The translations under genes and the position numbers were made by a program. Below the pieces are notes generated by a model. That model did not search any database, was not told where the DNA came from, and worked only from the letters and a program-made list of their open reading frames with translations. A stretch of DNA of 64,000 bases from Solibacter sp039934035 (lineage in GTDB: Bacteria; Acidobacteriota; Terriglobia; Bryobacterales; Bryobacteraceae), in the NCBI GenBank assembly GCA_039934035.1, contig JBDTMZ010000107.1, forward strand, positions 62,001 through 126,000. Direction: 5' to 3'. Below, piece after piece: positions 1 to 9,164 of the stretch (its first letter is position 1; each line of letters starts with the position of its first letter).

Positions 1-1
1 G

Positions 2-487
2 GTTGTGGGCGGTTGGCAGTTCAGCTTCATCAGTACCGCGCTCTCGGCGCCGCCGGTGAATCTGCGCGCCTGGAACGGCAGCGTTCCGGCGGCTTTCCAG
101 GTAAACGGCAATCTGGCTGAATGGCGCGGCGGCGAGGCCTACCGCCCCAATATCGCCGGCGCTGTGCAGAATTCCAATTGGACCACCGACAGCTACTTCA
201 ATACCGCCAACATCACGTTGCCGACTGACCCGAGCCATCCCTTCGGCAACGCCGGCCGGAATATCGCGCGTGGACTGCCGCTCAACTCGCTCGATCTCGG
301 CATCTTCAAGAACTTCCGCCTGCCTGCCGAAGACATGAAGCTGCAGTTTCGCGCCGAAATGTTCAACGCGCTGAATCACACGAACTTCACGGCGCCGAAT
401 GGCGATCGCGCCTCCGCCGCCTTCGGCACGATTCGCAGCGCCTTTCCGGCGCGCCAGATGCAGTTTGCGCTGAAATTCCTGTTCTGA
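2..487 (+). CDS. TonB-dependent receptor (Oar/carboxypeptidase-regulatory type), C-terminal fragment
   Basis: This is the last 161 codons of a gene that begins before the window. The frame is open from base 2. The residues ASLDLG-like IFKNFRLPAEDMKLQFRAEM, FNALNHTNF and a terminal ...MQFALKFLF with an aromatic last residue are the usual end of the very large outer-membrane beta-barrel receptors that are expanded in Acidobacteriota. The terminal Phe is the BamA recognition signal of outer-membrane proteins. Presumed role: TonB-driven uptake of an unknown ligand. The plug and carboxypeptidase-like N-terminal domains lie outside the window, so the ligand cannot be guessed. Confidence 0.8.
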   Translation, partial: VVGGWQFSFISTALSAPPVNLRAWNGSVPAAFQVNGNLAEWRGGEAYRPNIAGAVQNSNWTTDSYFNTANITLPTDPSHPFGNAGRNIARGLPLNSLDLGIFKNFRLPAEDMKLQFRAEMFNALNHTNFTAPNGDRASAAFGTIRSAFPARQMQFALKFLF

Positions 488-493
488 TCTGGA

Positions 494-522
494 GGTCGGG
501 GCCGGGGAACTTTGCCCCGACC
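494..522. terminator. GC-rich hairpin between convergent genes
   Basis: A perfect 9-bp inverted repeat (GGTCGGGGC at 494-502, GCCCCGACC at 514-522) with an 11-base loop sits between the receptor stop and the convergent HlyD stop. There is no U-tract on either side, so it may be a bidirectional terminator or only a transcript-stabilising hairpin. Confidence 0.4.
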
Positions 523-567
523 CGAACGGCATTACGGCGGGGATCGTGCTGTGTTTGGGCGGGACGG

Positions 568-1899
568 TTAGTCCATTACCGCGGCGGAAGCAAGCTGGGG
601 CGTCAGGGCGATTTCCTCGCCTTCCTGAATCCCGGAACGGAGCGCCACATGGGTATGGCTGGACCCGGCGATCGCTACTTCCCGCGCCACGAAGGCGTTG
701 CCCTGTTTGACGTAGACGATGGTCTTTCCACCGGCTTCGCTCATCGCTTCCACGGGCACCAGCAGCCCGTCGGCGGCGGGGGCGGTCTCCACATCGGCGC
801 TGGCCGACAGATCCGGCATCAGCCGCGGATCCATCGAATCCAGTGCCAGTCGCACCGGAATGGTGCGAAGCACAAACTGCACGCGCCGTCCGCTGGTGGC
901 CAGCGCGCCCACCGATGCGACATGCCCGCGCATCGCGATATCGGGGAACGCGTCGAAGTGGATCGCGGCCTTCTGGCCCAGGCGAATCAACTCGCTTTCT
1001 GCCTGATTCATGGTCGCGTCCAGCAGCATGCTCTTCGGTTCCACCACCCGCATGAAGGGCTGGCCCGGTCGGATCTCATCGCCCACTTTGATCTGGTTCA
1101 TCTGGCCGCCGCGATACAGGGTCTGCATCACCACCATGCCGTCGATGGGCGAGCGAACGCTGCATTGTTCCACGTCCCGCTTGTACCGGTCACGGTAGCG
1201 CTGATTGCGCTCGTAATTGAGCTCGACGATGCGGTTGTCGGCGACCTGGCGCTCCTCGGTGAGCGGCATCTGCGTAAGGGCTTCTTCGTAGGCTTCCTGA
1301 TATTCCTCGGCGGACAACCGCAGCGTCTCCGCCGTGATCGAATTGCGAACCGGGATGGTGCGCGCTTCCAAGAGCGCCTTATCCCAGGTGGCCTTGGCAA
1401 CGCGCAAACGCTGCTTGAAGTTTTCCATCTGCGCCGCCAGTTGCGCGCGGCGTCGCTCGATCTCCAGTTTTCCCTGCAAGACGTTCGACTCTATGTCCTG
1501 CAACCGGTCTTCGATATCGCGCGCGTCGAACCGCGCAATCAAATCGCCGCGTTTCACGAGGGTGCCAGAGTCTGCCAGATAGATCAGGGTCAGGCCCCGG
1601 TCGGAAGTTGGACCCTGCAACAAGGGCGCGCCGATATTGGCGAACTGCCCCGCGGCAATGGATCCGCTGATGCGCCGTTTCTGTTGCACCACGCCGCGCA
1701 CGGCCTTGACGGTCTTTACACCGGCTCCGCTCGAGCGCTGGGGTTGAGGACGCAGGTACCAGCCTGCCGCCGCGAGGGCCAGGCCGGCCAACACGAAATA
1801 AGGCCAGCGCCTCGTCTTCCCGGGTTCAGGAACGAGTGCAGCGGGGAGTCGCGGCGGCTCCAGAGCGGGTATCAACGGCGCGTTGGGCGATGCCGACAT
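568..1899 (-). CDS. HlyD-family periplasmic adaptor (membrane fusion protein)
   Basis: 443 residues. There is a cytoplasmic N-terminus, one membrane span at about 33-50 (WPYFVLAGLALAAAGWYL), a biotinyl-lipoyl-like half around 75-130 with VKRGDLIARFD, a long charged coiled-coil hairpin at about 130-260, then the second half-lipoyl (CSVRSPIDGMVV) and beta-barrel domains. This is the domain order of MacA/HlyD adaptors that couple an inner-membrane ABC or RND pump to an outer-membrane channel. No pump or channel gene lies next to it in the window; its downstream neighbour is the convergent receptor gene. The start at 1899 gives the membrane anchor; MSASPN is the first Met. Substrate unknown. Confidence 0.85.
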   Translation of the reverse strand: MSASPNAPLIPALEPPRLPAALVPEPGKTRRWPYFVLAGLALAAAGWYLRPQPQRSSGAGVKTVKAVRGVVQQKRRISGSIAAGQFANIGAPLLQGPTSDRGLTLIYLADSGTLVKRGDLIARFDARDIEDRLQDIESNVLQGKLEIERRRAQLAAQMENFKQRLRVAKATWDKALLEARTIPVRNSITAETLRLSAEEYQEAYEEALTQMPLTEERQVADNRIVELNYERNQRYRDRYKRDVEQCSVRSPIDGMVVMQTLYRGGQMNQIKVGDEIRPGQPFMRVVEPKSMLLDATMNQAESELIRLGQKAAIHFDAFPDIAMRGHVASVGALATSGRRVQFVLRTIPVRLALDSMDPRLMPDLSASADVETAPAADGLLVPVEAMSEAGGKTIVYVKQGNAFVAREVAIAGSSHTHVALRSGIQEGEEIALTPQLASAAVMD

Positions 1900-1997
1900 G
1901 AGATGTGCCTAAATCAACATTCTATATCGAAGACTAAGGGAACCGATTCAACCGTATCGTAATGATGTGTAAGGGCCGGGCAGATTGCCGAAATACT

Positions 1998-3014
1998 CTA
2001 CACTTTGCCCGCGAAGCTGCGATAAGTGTAAACGAAATATCCGGTGGTGAGAAGCATGCCGGGAATGAACCAGATGAGTCCGACCTGTAATCCATAGAGC
2101 GCCGCGGCGGAGTTATAGACAGTCAGCGATAACTTCGGATCCGTTGCCGGTAAGACGTAGGGAAAGAGTCCAGCGGCTACCGAGGTCAGCATGCCGAGGA
2201 TGAAGGCGCACGACGAGAGAAACGCCTCCAGGGCGCGCCCGGCTGCGTTCATCGCTTTCATGCCCAGCAGGCCGACCAGGGCGATCAGCGGAAAAATGTA
2301 GCACCACGGCCGGGCGGCGAAGCTCTCTCTCAAATGCGGCTGCACTCGGAAGCTTGCCAGCGTGATCACGATCACCGCGGCTAGCACACCCCACCACAAA
2401 ATGGACGCCAGCACGCGGGCCCGGCGGTGAACCGCCCCGCTATTCTTGAGCGCCAGCCACAGGGCGCCGTGGACGGTCAGCGTGAGCAGGGCGGCGACTG
2501 CCACCAGAATGGTGTACCAGTCCAGAATGCCGGCCTCCGGACCGGCGGTGAAATCGGTCCACAGCGGGAGGAAGAATTCGCCCGCAGGGTCCAGCGGCAC
2601 ACCGCGCACGACGTTGCCCAACGCCGCGCCGAAGAAGATGGCCAGCAGCGCGCTGGCACCGGCGAACACCACGTCCCAAAGGGGGTGCCATACCAGGCTG
2701 TCGATATGATTGCGAAACTCGATAGCGATGCCGCGCAGAATCAGCAGCCACAGAACGATCATTAGCGGCAGATAAAAGCCGCTGAAACTCGAAGCATACA
2801 GCGCGGGAAAGGCGAAGTAGAGGGTGCCTCCCGCGGCCAGCAGCCACACTTCGTTGCCGTCCCATACGGGACCGATGGAGCGCAGCACTTTGCGCCGCTC
2901 CTCGTCGGTCTGGGCCACCAGCAGGTGCGCCGCGCCGGCTCCCAGATCGAAGCCATCGAGCACCACATAAACGGCGAGCATCACCGCCACCAGGCAAAAC
3001 CAGATCGTCTCCAT
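1998..3014 (-). CDS. cydB: cytochrome bd ubiquinol oxidase subunit II
   Basis: 338 residues with about eight hydrophobic helices. The opening METIWFCLVAVMLAVYVVLDGFDLGAG carries the conserved YVVLDGFDLG segment of CydB, followed by RRKVLRSIGPVWDGNEVWL, the most conserved stretch of the family. It pairs with CydA to form the quinol oxidase that reduces oxygen to water at low oxygen tension in the inner membrane. It is transcribed after cydA with only two bases between them, so the pair is one operon. No room remains before the HlyD gene for a typical cydX, and none was seen. Confidence 0.96.
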   Translation of the reverse strand: METIWFCLVAVMLAVYVVLDGFDLGAGAAHLLVAQTDEERRKVLRSIGPVWDGNEVWLLAAGGTLYFAFPALYASSFSGFYLPLMIVLWLLILRGIAIEFRNHIDSLVWHPLWDVVFAGASALLAIFFGAALGNVVRGVPLDPAGEFFLPLWTDFTAGPEAGILDWYTILVAVAALLTLTVHGALWLALKNSGAVHRRARVLASILWWGVLAAVIVITLASFRVQPHLRESFAARPWCYIFPLIALVGLLGMKAMNAAGRALEAFLSSCAFILGMLTSVAAGLFPYVLPATDPKLSLTVYNSAAALYGLQVGLIWFIPGMLLTTGYFVYTYRSFAGKV

Positions 3015-3016
3015 CG

Positions 3017-4372
3017 TCAGTACCCCGCCTGCGCCGGGAGCGCGTGCGGCGAGTCCGCGTGCTCCGGACCTTCTTCAATTTCGCGGCGAATCAGAAACAG
3101 AAAGAGGATTCCGAGCACCGTGTACATCCCCATGAAACCGATCAATGTGAAGAGTACGTTGCCCGGCGAAACGTGGGGCGAGAAGCCCGCCGGCGTGCGC
3201 ATCAGGCCATAGATCAGCCAGGGCTGGCGGCCCACCTCGGCGGTAATCCAGCCCGCCGTAGTGGCGATATACGGGAAGGGCAGCAGCAGCATAATCAGCC
3301 AGAGCAGGGAGCGCGTGCGATACAGCCAACCCTTCCACAGGGCGAAGGCGGCCAGCGCCATGGCCCCGGTGAAGATGGTGCCCAGGCCCACCATGATGTG
3401 ATAGCTGTAATAAAGCAGCGGGATGTTGTCGGGCCATTGATCTTTGGGGAACGAGTTGAGGCCGCGCACCTCGGCTTCCCAGCGCTGATAAGTCAGGAAA
3501 CTGAGGGCATTCGGCACGGTCAGCGGATTGTCCAGGCGCTGCTTCTCCACATCGGGCTGACCCAGGATGGCCAGCGGCGCGCCGTGCTCGCTTTCGAAGA
3601 GCCCTTCCATCGCCGCCAGCGTCGCCGGCTGATGAAAGGCGATGTTCTTGCCCTGCCCGTCGCCGGTGGGGAACGCCATCAGGAAGGCGGAGATGGTGCC
3701 GGCGATCACGCCCAGGCGCACGAAGGTGCGGCCGTAGGTTTCATGTTTTTGCGAGAGCAGGTAGAACGCGCCCACACTCGCCATCACGAAGCTCGCCGTC
3801 ACCACGGAGCCGATCATGTTGTGCAGGTACTGCCAGAAGAGCCACGGATTGGTGAAGAGGGCGGCGAAACTGGTCAGTACGATATCGCCGTTGGCGGCGA
3901 CCCGATAGCCCACCGGATGCTGCATCCAGGCGTCGGTAGCGATGATGAAGAAGCCCGAAAGCCACGACCCGAGGAACACCAGGAAGGCGCTGAACCAGTG
4001 GGCTTTGGGTCCCAGCCGTTTTTCGCCGAAGAGAAAGACGCCCAGAAAGCTCGATTCCAGGAAGAACGAAAACACGCCCTCCATGGCGAGCGTCTGCCCG
4101 ATCACTCCGCCGGCGGCTTTGGAGAAGCGCGACCAGTTGGTGCCGAACTGAAACTCCATCGGGATGCCGGTGACCACGCCCATGGCGAAATTGACGGCGA
4201 AGATTTTGGCCCAGAAGCGCGCGGAGTGCGCATAGTGTTCGTTGCCGGTACGGAGGGCCATGGTTTTGAGCACCAGAATCAGCAGTGCCAGGCCCATCGT
4301 TAGCTGAGGAAATAAGTAATGAAAAGTTATGGTGAATGCAAAGTGAAGACGGTGGAGGGTAAGCGCGTCCAT
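3017..4372 (-). CDS. cydA: cytochrome bd ubiquinol oxidase subunit I
   Basis: 451 residues, the heme-bearing subunit of the bd-type oxidase. The first helix holds HFAFTITFHYLFPQLTMGLA, with the His ligand expected for the high-spin heme. The segment GRQPWLIYGLMRT is the hallmark of CydA. The region between helices 6 and 7 is short, which fits the cyanide-insensitive or short-Q-loop branch instead of the E. coli long-loop form. The start ATG at 4372 leaves the usual short N-terminus. It is first in the cydAB operon; a 376-base region with a palindromic repeat lies upstream. Confidence 0.96.
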   Translation of the reverse strand: MDALTLHRLHFAFTITFHYLFPQLTMGLALLILVLKTMALRTGNEHYAHSARFWAKIFAVNFAMGVVTGIPMEFQFGTNWSRFSKAAGGVIGQTLAMEGVFSFFLESSFLGVFLFGEKRLGPKAHWFSAFLVFLGSWLSGFFIIATDAWMQHPVGYRVAANGDIVLTSFAALFTNPWLFWQYLHNMIGSVVTASFVMASVGAFYLLSQKHETYGRTFVRLGVIAGTISAFLMAFPTGDGQGKNIAFHQPATLAAMEGLFESEHGAPLAILGQPDVEKQRLDNPLTVPNALSFLTYQRWEAEVRGLNSFPKDQWPDNIPLLYYSYHIMVGLGTIFTGAMALAAFALWKGWLYRTRSLLWLIMLLLPFPYIATTAGWITAEVGRQPWLIYGLMRTPAGFSPHVSPGNVLFTLIGFMGMYTVLGILFLFLIRREIEEGPEHADSPHALPAQAGY

Positions 4373-4502
4373 GTCGGTGCCGGGTGGGGCGAACGACCAT
4401 TATCGCGCGAATGGCGCGTGGGTAACGCCTTTCAGAGGTGAAAGTACGATAGAGGGAGGGGGCTGGTGGGACGCGGATTCTTCGCGCTTTTCCCGGAGAG
4501 TG

Positions 4503-4586
4503 GTGGAACAGGCCATCGTTTGGTGTGGCCTGCTCGCGCTTCGAAGCTGTGCGGACGGACCGCAAAAGACGATGGTCCGTCCCACC
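4503..4586. repeat. dispersed palindromic repeat, locus 1 (in the 4373-4748 intergenic region)
   Basis: A forward copy at 4503-4535 (GGAACAGGCCATCGTTTGGT then GTGGCCTGCTC) is followed by the spacer CGCGCTTCGAAGCTG and an inverted copy at 4553-4586 whose complement reads GGTGGGACGGACCATCGTCT then TTTGCGGTCCGTCC. The same arrangement recurs at 14248-14442 and 28361-28437. Each copy is itself a hairpin (GRACAGGCCA / TGGCCTGYYC). The rest of 4373-4748 shows no credible gene; it holds short fragments such as GCTGATCGCTGATCGCTGAA. Confidence 0.75.
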
Positions 4587-4748
4587 ACGGCAGCGCGAGG
4601 GTGGCCTGTGAAACGGCGGCTGGGCTGAGCGCTGAAACCTGAGTTGGCCTGTGACAAGCGAAACCGCGCCCTGCGCTCCAGAGGTCACCAGCTATTCAAT
4701 CCGGCGACGCCGGAGGCGGGGCTGATCGCTGATCGCTGAAAGCTCTCC

Positions 4749-5192
4749 CTACCTCGACGCGGATTGCTCGCGTGCCGCTCGCGTGGCCAGTTCATCGCAG
4801 CGATTGTTGTCCTCGTGATTGGCATGGCCTTTGGTCCAGGTCCAGGTAACGGTGTGGCGGTTGGCCTGCTCGTCGAGCGCCTGCCACAGATCCTGATTGA
4901 CGACGGGCTTCTTGGCGGCGGTCAACCAGCCCTTCTTCTTCCACCCGTGAATCCAGGTGGTGATGCCGTTCTTCACATACTCCGAATCGGTCACCACTTC
5001 CACTTCACAATGTTCTTTCAGCGTCTTCAGGCCTTCGATGGCGGCCGTAAGCTCCATGCGATTGTTGGTGGTGTGCTTCTCCGAAGCCCACATTTCCTTC
5101 TTGAGGTCTTTGAACCGCAACACAGCGGCCCAGCCGCCTGGTCCGGGGTTTCCGAGGCAGGCGCCATCGGTAATCAGTTGAACTTTTTTCAT
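4749..5192 (-). CDS. rnhA: ribonuclease HI
   Basis: 147 residues, a normal length for the family. It removes RNA from RNA/DNA hybrids in the cytoplasm. All four catalytic acids are visible: the Asp in TDGACLGNPGPGGWA, the Glu in NNRMELTAAIEGL, the Asp in VVTDSEYV and the Asp in NNRCDELATRAA. The start ATG at 5192 overlaps the stop of dusB by four bases (ATGA), so translation of the two is probably coupled. Confidence 0.96.
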   Translation of the reverse strand: MKKVQLITDGACLGNPGPGGWAAVLRFKDLKKEMWASEKHTTNNRMELTAAIEGLKTLKEHCEVEVVTDSEYVKNGITTWIHGWKKKGWLTAAKKPVVNQDLWQALDEQANRHTVTWTWTKGHANHEDNNRCDELATRAAREQSASR

Positions 5193-6202
5193 CGGGCGAG
5201 TATGGGTTCAGCCTGGAAAAACGCGTCCACCAACTCCAGAATGGCCGCGGAGCTCTGCGCCGTGTAGATCGAAGCGCGCAACTGGGCGCCGTGGCGCACG
5301 CCATGCGTGAAGTAGGTGGCGAACTGCTTCATCTTGCCGACCGAGTCGTGGTCGGCGCGCGCCATCAGCATGTCGTAGTAACCTCGCATCATGCGATAGC
5401 GATCCTGGTGAGTCGCCTCCTCGTAGGAGCCGGTTTCCAGATATTGCTGAATCTGGCGGAAGATCCACGGGTTGGAACTGGCGCCGCGGCCGACCATCAC
5501 GGCATCGCAATTGGTCTCGCGGATCATGCGCACGGCGTCCATCGGCGTGACGATATCGCCATTGCCGATCACCGGAATTTTGACCGCGGCCTTCACTGCC
5601 GCGATGCGGCTCCAATCGGCCAGGCCTGCGTAGCCCTGTTCGCGCGTGCGCGGATGCAGCGCGATGGCGTCCAGGCCGCAGTCTTCGGCCATTTTGGCCA
5701 TCGGCACCGCCACCAGTTCGCTATCGTTCCAGCCTGCACGGTATTTCATGGTGAACGGAATGGTGATCGCGGCGCGGACCTCTTTCAGCACACGCCCCAC
5801 CAGCGGCAGGTCGCGGAGCATTCCCGACCCGCCATTGCACTTCACCACTTTGTTCACCGGGCAGCCGAAATTCAGGTCGAGAATGTCGAAGCCCAGATCC
5901 TGGCAGACGCGCGCCGCTTCGGCCAGCACCGCGGGATCGGCGCCGAAGAGTTGGGCCGAAATGGGATGCTCGTCTGGGTCGAACGTCAGGTACCGCTGCA
6001 GCGTCTTATTCGGCTTGCGGCTCTTCACGGACGCGCTTACGCCATGCGAACTGGTGAACTCGGTCATGATCAGCCCGCACCCGCCCAGATTGCGGATGAA
6101 GCGGCGGAATACGGTATCGGTCACGCCCGCCATCGGCGCCAATACCGTGGCAGGCGCGAGCTTTACCTTACCGATCGAAAAGCCTGTGGGAAAGACTTGC
6201 AT
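5189..6202 (-). CDS. dusB: tRNA-dihydrouridine synthase
   Basis: 337 residues. It is an FMN-dependent reductase that converts uridine to dihydrouridine in the tRNA D-loop. The TIM-barrel start VLAPMAGVTDTVFRRFIR binds FMN, and the catalytic cysteine is in LNFGCPVNKVVKCNGGSGM. HPRTREQGYAG and PVIGNGDI are also family signatures. Length and motifs fit DusB best among DusA/B/C. It is first in a two-gene operon with rnhA. Confidence 0.93.
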   Translation of the reverse strand: MQVFPTGFSIGKVKLAPATVLAPMAGVTDTVFRRFIRNLGGCGLIMTEFTSSHGVSASVKSRKPNKTLQRYLTFDPDEHPISAQLFGADPAVLAEAARVCQDLGFDILDLNFGCPVNKVVKCNGGSGMLRDLPLVGRVLKEVRAAITIPFTMKYRAGWNDSELVAVPMAKMAEDCGLDAIALHPRTREQGYAGLADWSRIAAVKAAVKIPVIGNGDIVTPMDAVRMIRETNCDAVMVGRGASSNPWIFRQIQQYLETGSYEEATHQDRYRMMRGYYDMLMARADHDSVGKMKQFATYFTHGVRHGAQLRASIYTAQSSAAILELVDAFFQAEPILAR

Positions 6203-6310
6203 GGAAGAGCTGTTCCAATTTTATCATTTGCCGGAGGCTCCGCTCCGAAGCTCACATGAAACGCGCCGGGCCGCCGCTTCGTCAATGAAATGTGTAAGGA
6301 AGTTGACCGT

Positions 6311-7255
6311 ATGAAGCCTCTGCACCTCGCACTCATCATCGCCGCCAGCACCGTCGGCGGTGGAATCATCATGATGGTTTCTCAACGGCCGCCGGTGCCT
6401 CACGTGGTGGCGCAAATGCAGAATCCCCCTGCCACGGCGCCGCCTTTGGCCGCGCCCGCTCCTGAGCCTGCCGTGGAGCCTGAAGCCAAACCCTCCCCCG
6501 TCGAGCCGCCCAAACCGGCGCGCGAGATGCCGAAACCGGTACGCACGAAACAACCCGTCCCCACTCAGCCCGCCGCCCCTGCGTCCCGGCCGGAACCCGT
6601 GCAGACCGCTGCCGCGGCGTCCGCGCCCGCGACTTCCATTACGCAGGCGCCCATTTCTGTTCCACCCGCGCGCGTCGAGCCGGAGCATGTGACTCCGCCT
6701 CCGCCGCCTCCGGCTCCGCCCGAACCGAACAAGGTGACGCTGAACGCCGGGACGATGCTTCCGGTGCGCCTTGTGGACGGGCTCTCGGCAGAGCGCAACA
6801 TGCCCGGCGATTCCTTCACCGCAACGCTCGATAAGGAGCTTGTGGTGGGGGGCTTTGTGATCGCCGAGCGGGGCGCGCGGGTGGAAGGCCGGGTGATCGC
6901 GAGCGACCGCGGGGGACGCGTGAAGGGCGTGTCCGCGCTCGAAGTCGAATTGACGCGGATGCGCACGTCCGACGGCCAGAACGTTGCCATACAGACCGAT
7001 GGGTTTGAACGGCGTGCAGAAGAATCGCATCGTGAGGACGCGACGAAGATCGGCGCCGGTGCGGCTGTTGGAGCGGTGATTGGGGCAATTGCCGGTGGAG
7101 GCAAAGGCGCCGCCATCGGTGCCGGAGTGGGCGGTGGAGCCGGCGCCGGCACGGTGATGGCGACGCGGGGTAAGGCCGCGACGCTCCCCTCGGAAACCCG
7201 CATCACGTTCCGTTTGAAATCGCCCATAATCATCACGGAAAAGTCGCGCGCGTAA
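6311..7255 (+). CDS. proline-rich, membrane-anchored glycine-zipper protein
   Basis: 314 residues when started at ATG 6311, chosen because AAGGAAG lies 8-14 bases upstream. An N-terminal span (LHLALIIAASTVGGGIIMMV) is followed by about 120 residues rich in Pro, Ala and Glu, as in TonB-like periplasm-spanning linkers. Then comes a beta-rich domain (TLNAGTMLPVRLVDGLSAE) that resembles the VirB10/TrbI-like or BON-like cores seen in acidobacterial proteins. A glycine zipper (AVGAVIGAIAGGGKGAAIGA) near residues 245-275 may insert in a membrane. No catalytic motif. Function unknown; an envelope-spanning structural role is the best guess. Confidence 0.75.
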   Translation: MKPLHLALIIAASTVGGGIIMMVSQRPPVPHVVAQMQNPPATAPPLAAPAPEPAVEPEAKPSPVEPPKPAREMPKPVRTKQPVPTQPAAPASRPEPVQTAAAASAPATSITQAPISVPPARVEPEHVTPPPPPPAPPEPNKVTLNAGTMLPVRLVDGLSAERNMPGDSFTATLDKELVVGGFVIAERGARVEGRVIASDRGGRVKGVSALEVELTRMRTSDGQNVAIQTDGFERRAEESHREDATKIGAGAAVGAVIGAIAGGGKGAAIGAGVGGGAGAGTVMATRGKAATLPSETRITFRLKSPIIITEKSRA

Positions 7256-7315
7256 GCAATCCTCTGGTGGCATTCCCGGATGGCGGCCAGCCGTGTTACT
7301 AATACGGAAGCCGCC

Positions 7316-8674
7316 ATGAATTACTTCCAAGAGCACCAGGCCGACTTCCTGGAAGGTCTTAAGACCTTCCTGCGCATACCCAGCATCAGCACTCTCTCGG
7401 AGCACAAGCCCGACATCCGCCGCGCCGCGCAGTTCGCGGTGGACGAATTGCTTGCCGCCGGCATGACCGTCGCGGAACTGATCGAGGGCGATGGCAATCC
7501 GCTAGTGTACGCGGAGTGGCTTGGCGCACCCGGCAAGCCCACCATCCTCTTTTACGGGCACTACGACGTGCAACCGCCCGACCCTTTGGATGAGTGGACC
7601 TCCGCGCCCTTCGAGCCGGAAATTCGCAACAACAATATCTATGCCCGCGGCGCCTGCGACGACAAAGGCCAAGTCTACATCCAGATCAAAGCAGTCGAAT
7701 CGCTGCTGAAGACCACGGGGAAGCTGCCGGTCAATGTGAAGTTCCTGCTGGAAGGCGAAGAAGAAACGGGCGGCGAACACATTGAGGCCTACGTCAAAAC
7801 GAAGCCGCCGCGTCTCGCCGCCGACGCCGCCGTGGTGTGCGACACGGAGATGTTCGCTCCCGAACTGCCCACGATCTGCGTCGGGCTGCGCGGCCTGGTG
7901 TACTACGAACTGGCAGTGCAGGGGGCCGATCACGATCTGCACTCCGGGGTGTATGGCGGTGCGGCGCCCAACCCGATGCAGGCGATCGCCGAGATCATTT
8001 GCGCGTTGAAAGATCGCGACGGCCGCATTCTGATTCCGGGCTTCTACGACCGGGTGGCACCGCCGTCGGCCAAGGAGCGGGAAGCGTGGGCGCGCCTGCC
8101 TTTCAACGAAAAGGAATACACCGAAAAGGAAATGGGCGCACGGGAACTGACTGGCGAGCCCGGGGTGCCCCTCTTCGAGCGCGTGTGGGCTCGCCCCACG
8201 CTCGAAGTGCACGGCATCCGCGGCGGCTTCACGGGAGAGGGTGCGAAAACGGTGATCCCCGCGCGTGCCGTCGCTAAGATCAGCACGCGCCTGGTGGGCG
8301 ATCAGAATGTAGACGAAGCGATCGCGCAAACGAAAGCCGCAGTAGCCGCAGCCTGTCCCCGCGGAGTTACTGCGCAGTTAAAGGTACTGAGCGCCGGCGC
8401 GCCTTCGTTGACTAATCCGGACAACGCGTTCATTCACGCGGCCGCTGAAGCTTTGAAGCAGACATTCGGGCAGGACACCGTGTACATCCGGTCCGGCGGG
8501 AGCATCCCGATCGTGGGCGTGTTCGACCGCTATTTGGGTATTCCGAGTGTCATGATGGGATTTGGGTTGCCGGACGACAACCTGCACGCCCCGAACGAGA
8601 AGTTCCATCTCCCGAACTTCTATCGTGGCATTGAGGCGGTCGCCCGCTATCTGGAGATTCTGGGCACGGAATAG
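7316..8674 (+). CDS. M20-family dipeptidase/carboxypeptidase
   Basis: 452 residues from ATG 7316 (MNYFQEHQ); an upstream in-frame ATG at 7280 would add 12 unlikely residues. It is a di-zinc exopeptidase. The metal ligands are visible as the His and Asp of LFYGHYDVQPP, the Asp of ARGACDDKGQV, and the two Glu of LLEGEEETGGEH, where the first Glu is the general base. The dimerisation lid domain spans roughly 190-320. No signal peptide, so it is probably cytoplasmic and cleaves dipeptides or short peptides. The exact substrate cannot be read from sequence. Confidence 0.9.
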   Translation: MNYFQEHQADFLEGLKTFLRIPSISTLSEHKPDIRRAAQFAVDELLAAGMTVAELIEGDGNPLVYAEWLGAPGKPTILFYGHYDVQPPDPLDEWTSAPFEPEIRNNNIYARGACDDKGQVYIQIKAVESLLKTTGKLPVNVKFLLEGEEETGGEHIEAYVKTKPPRLAADAAVVCDTEMFAPELPTICVGLRGLVYYELAVQGADHDLHSGVYGGAAPNPMQAIAEIICALKDRDGRILIPGFYDRVAPPSAKEREAWARLPFNEKEYTEKEMGARELTGEPGVPLFERVWARPTLEVHGIRGGFTGEGAKTVIPARAVAKISTRLVGDQNVDEAIAQTKAAVAAACPRGVTAQLKVLSAGAPSLTNPDNAFIHAAAEALKQTFGQDTVYIRSGGSIPIVGVFDRYLGIPSVMMGFGLPDDNLHAPNEKFHLPNFYRGIEAVARYLEILGTE

Positions 8675-8724
8675 CGCTCACGCGGCATCGTCATCCATGC
8701 CGAACGCAAGCGCACACCGGCAAA

Positions 8725-9027
8725 TTACCGCCAGTGCCCGCGTTCGAAACGCCAATTCTGGCCGCGCTGATGCCAACTGCCCGGCACCCATACCGCGCGG
8801 CCGCGAAGCGGGCGCATCCAACGTCCATCCACCCAAGCCCAGTTATTGTTGCGGCGGTCCCAGTGACCGTCCGTCCAGACAAATCCCACGCCCGGGGCGC
8901 GACCGACCATTCCATAACGCGGAGCCGGCGGCGGTCCGAAGCGAGCCGTAGCGTAATATCCGCTGCCGGCGCACCCCGTCAATGCCGTACCGATCAATAC
9001 CGTGGTGGTCAGGAGTAGTTTTTTCAT
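8725..9027 (-). CDS. WXXGXW-repeat lipoprotein
   Basis: 100 residues. The N-terminus MKKLLLTTTVLIGTALTGCA is a lipoprotein signal with the lipobox LTGC. The mature part has repeated Trp motifs of the WXXGXW/YXXGHW type: FVWTDGHWDRRNNNWAWVDG, then RAVWVPGSWHQRG and WRFERGHWR. This family is common in Acidobacteriota and Burkholderiales, and its role is unknown. It is probably anchored to the outer membrane. Transcribed alone on this strand. Confidence 0.85.
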   Translation of the reverse strand: MKKLLLTTTVLIGTALTGCAGSGYYATARFGPPPAPRYGMVGRAPGVGFVWTDGHWDRRNNNWAWVDGRWMRPLRGRAVWVPGSWHQRGQNWRFERGHWR

Positions 9028-9164
9028 TGATTGCTTTACCTCCTACCTGGACAAACGCAAGCCAGGGGCCATTGGTTGCGGACTATAAAGTTTTGTTAAC
9101 GTTACGGCAATTTAATGGCATTCCCCCGTGATAAATGCGACACTGCGACGGAAGGAGAGTAACT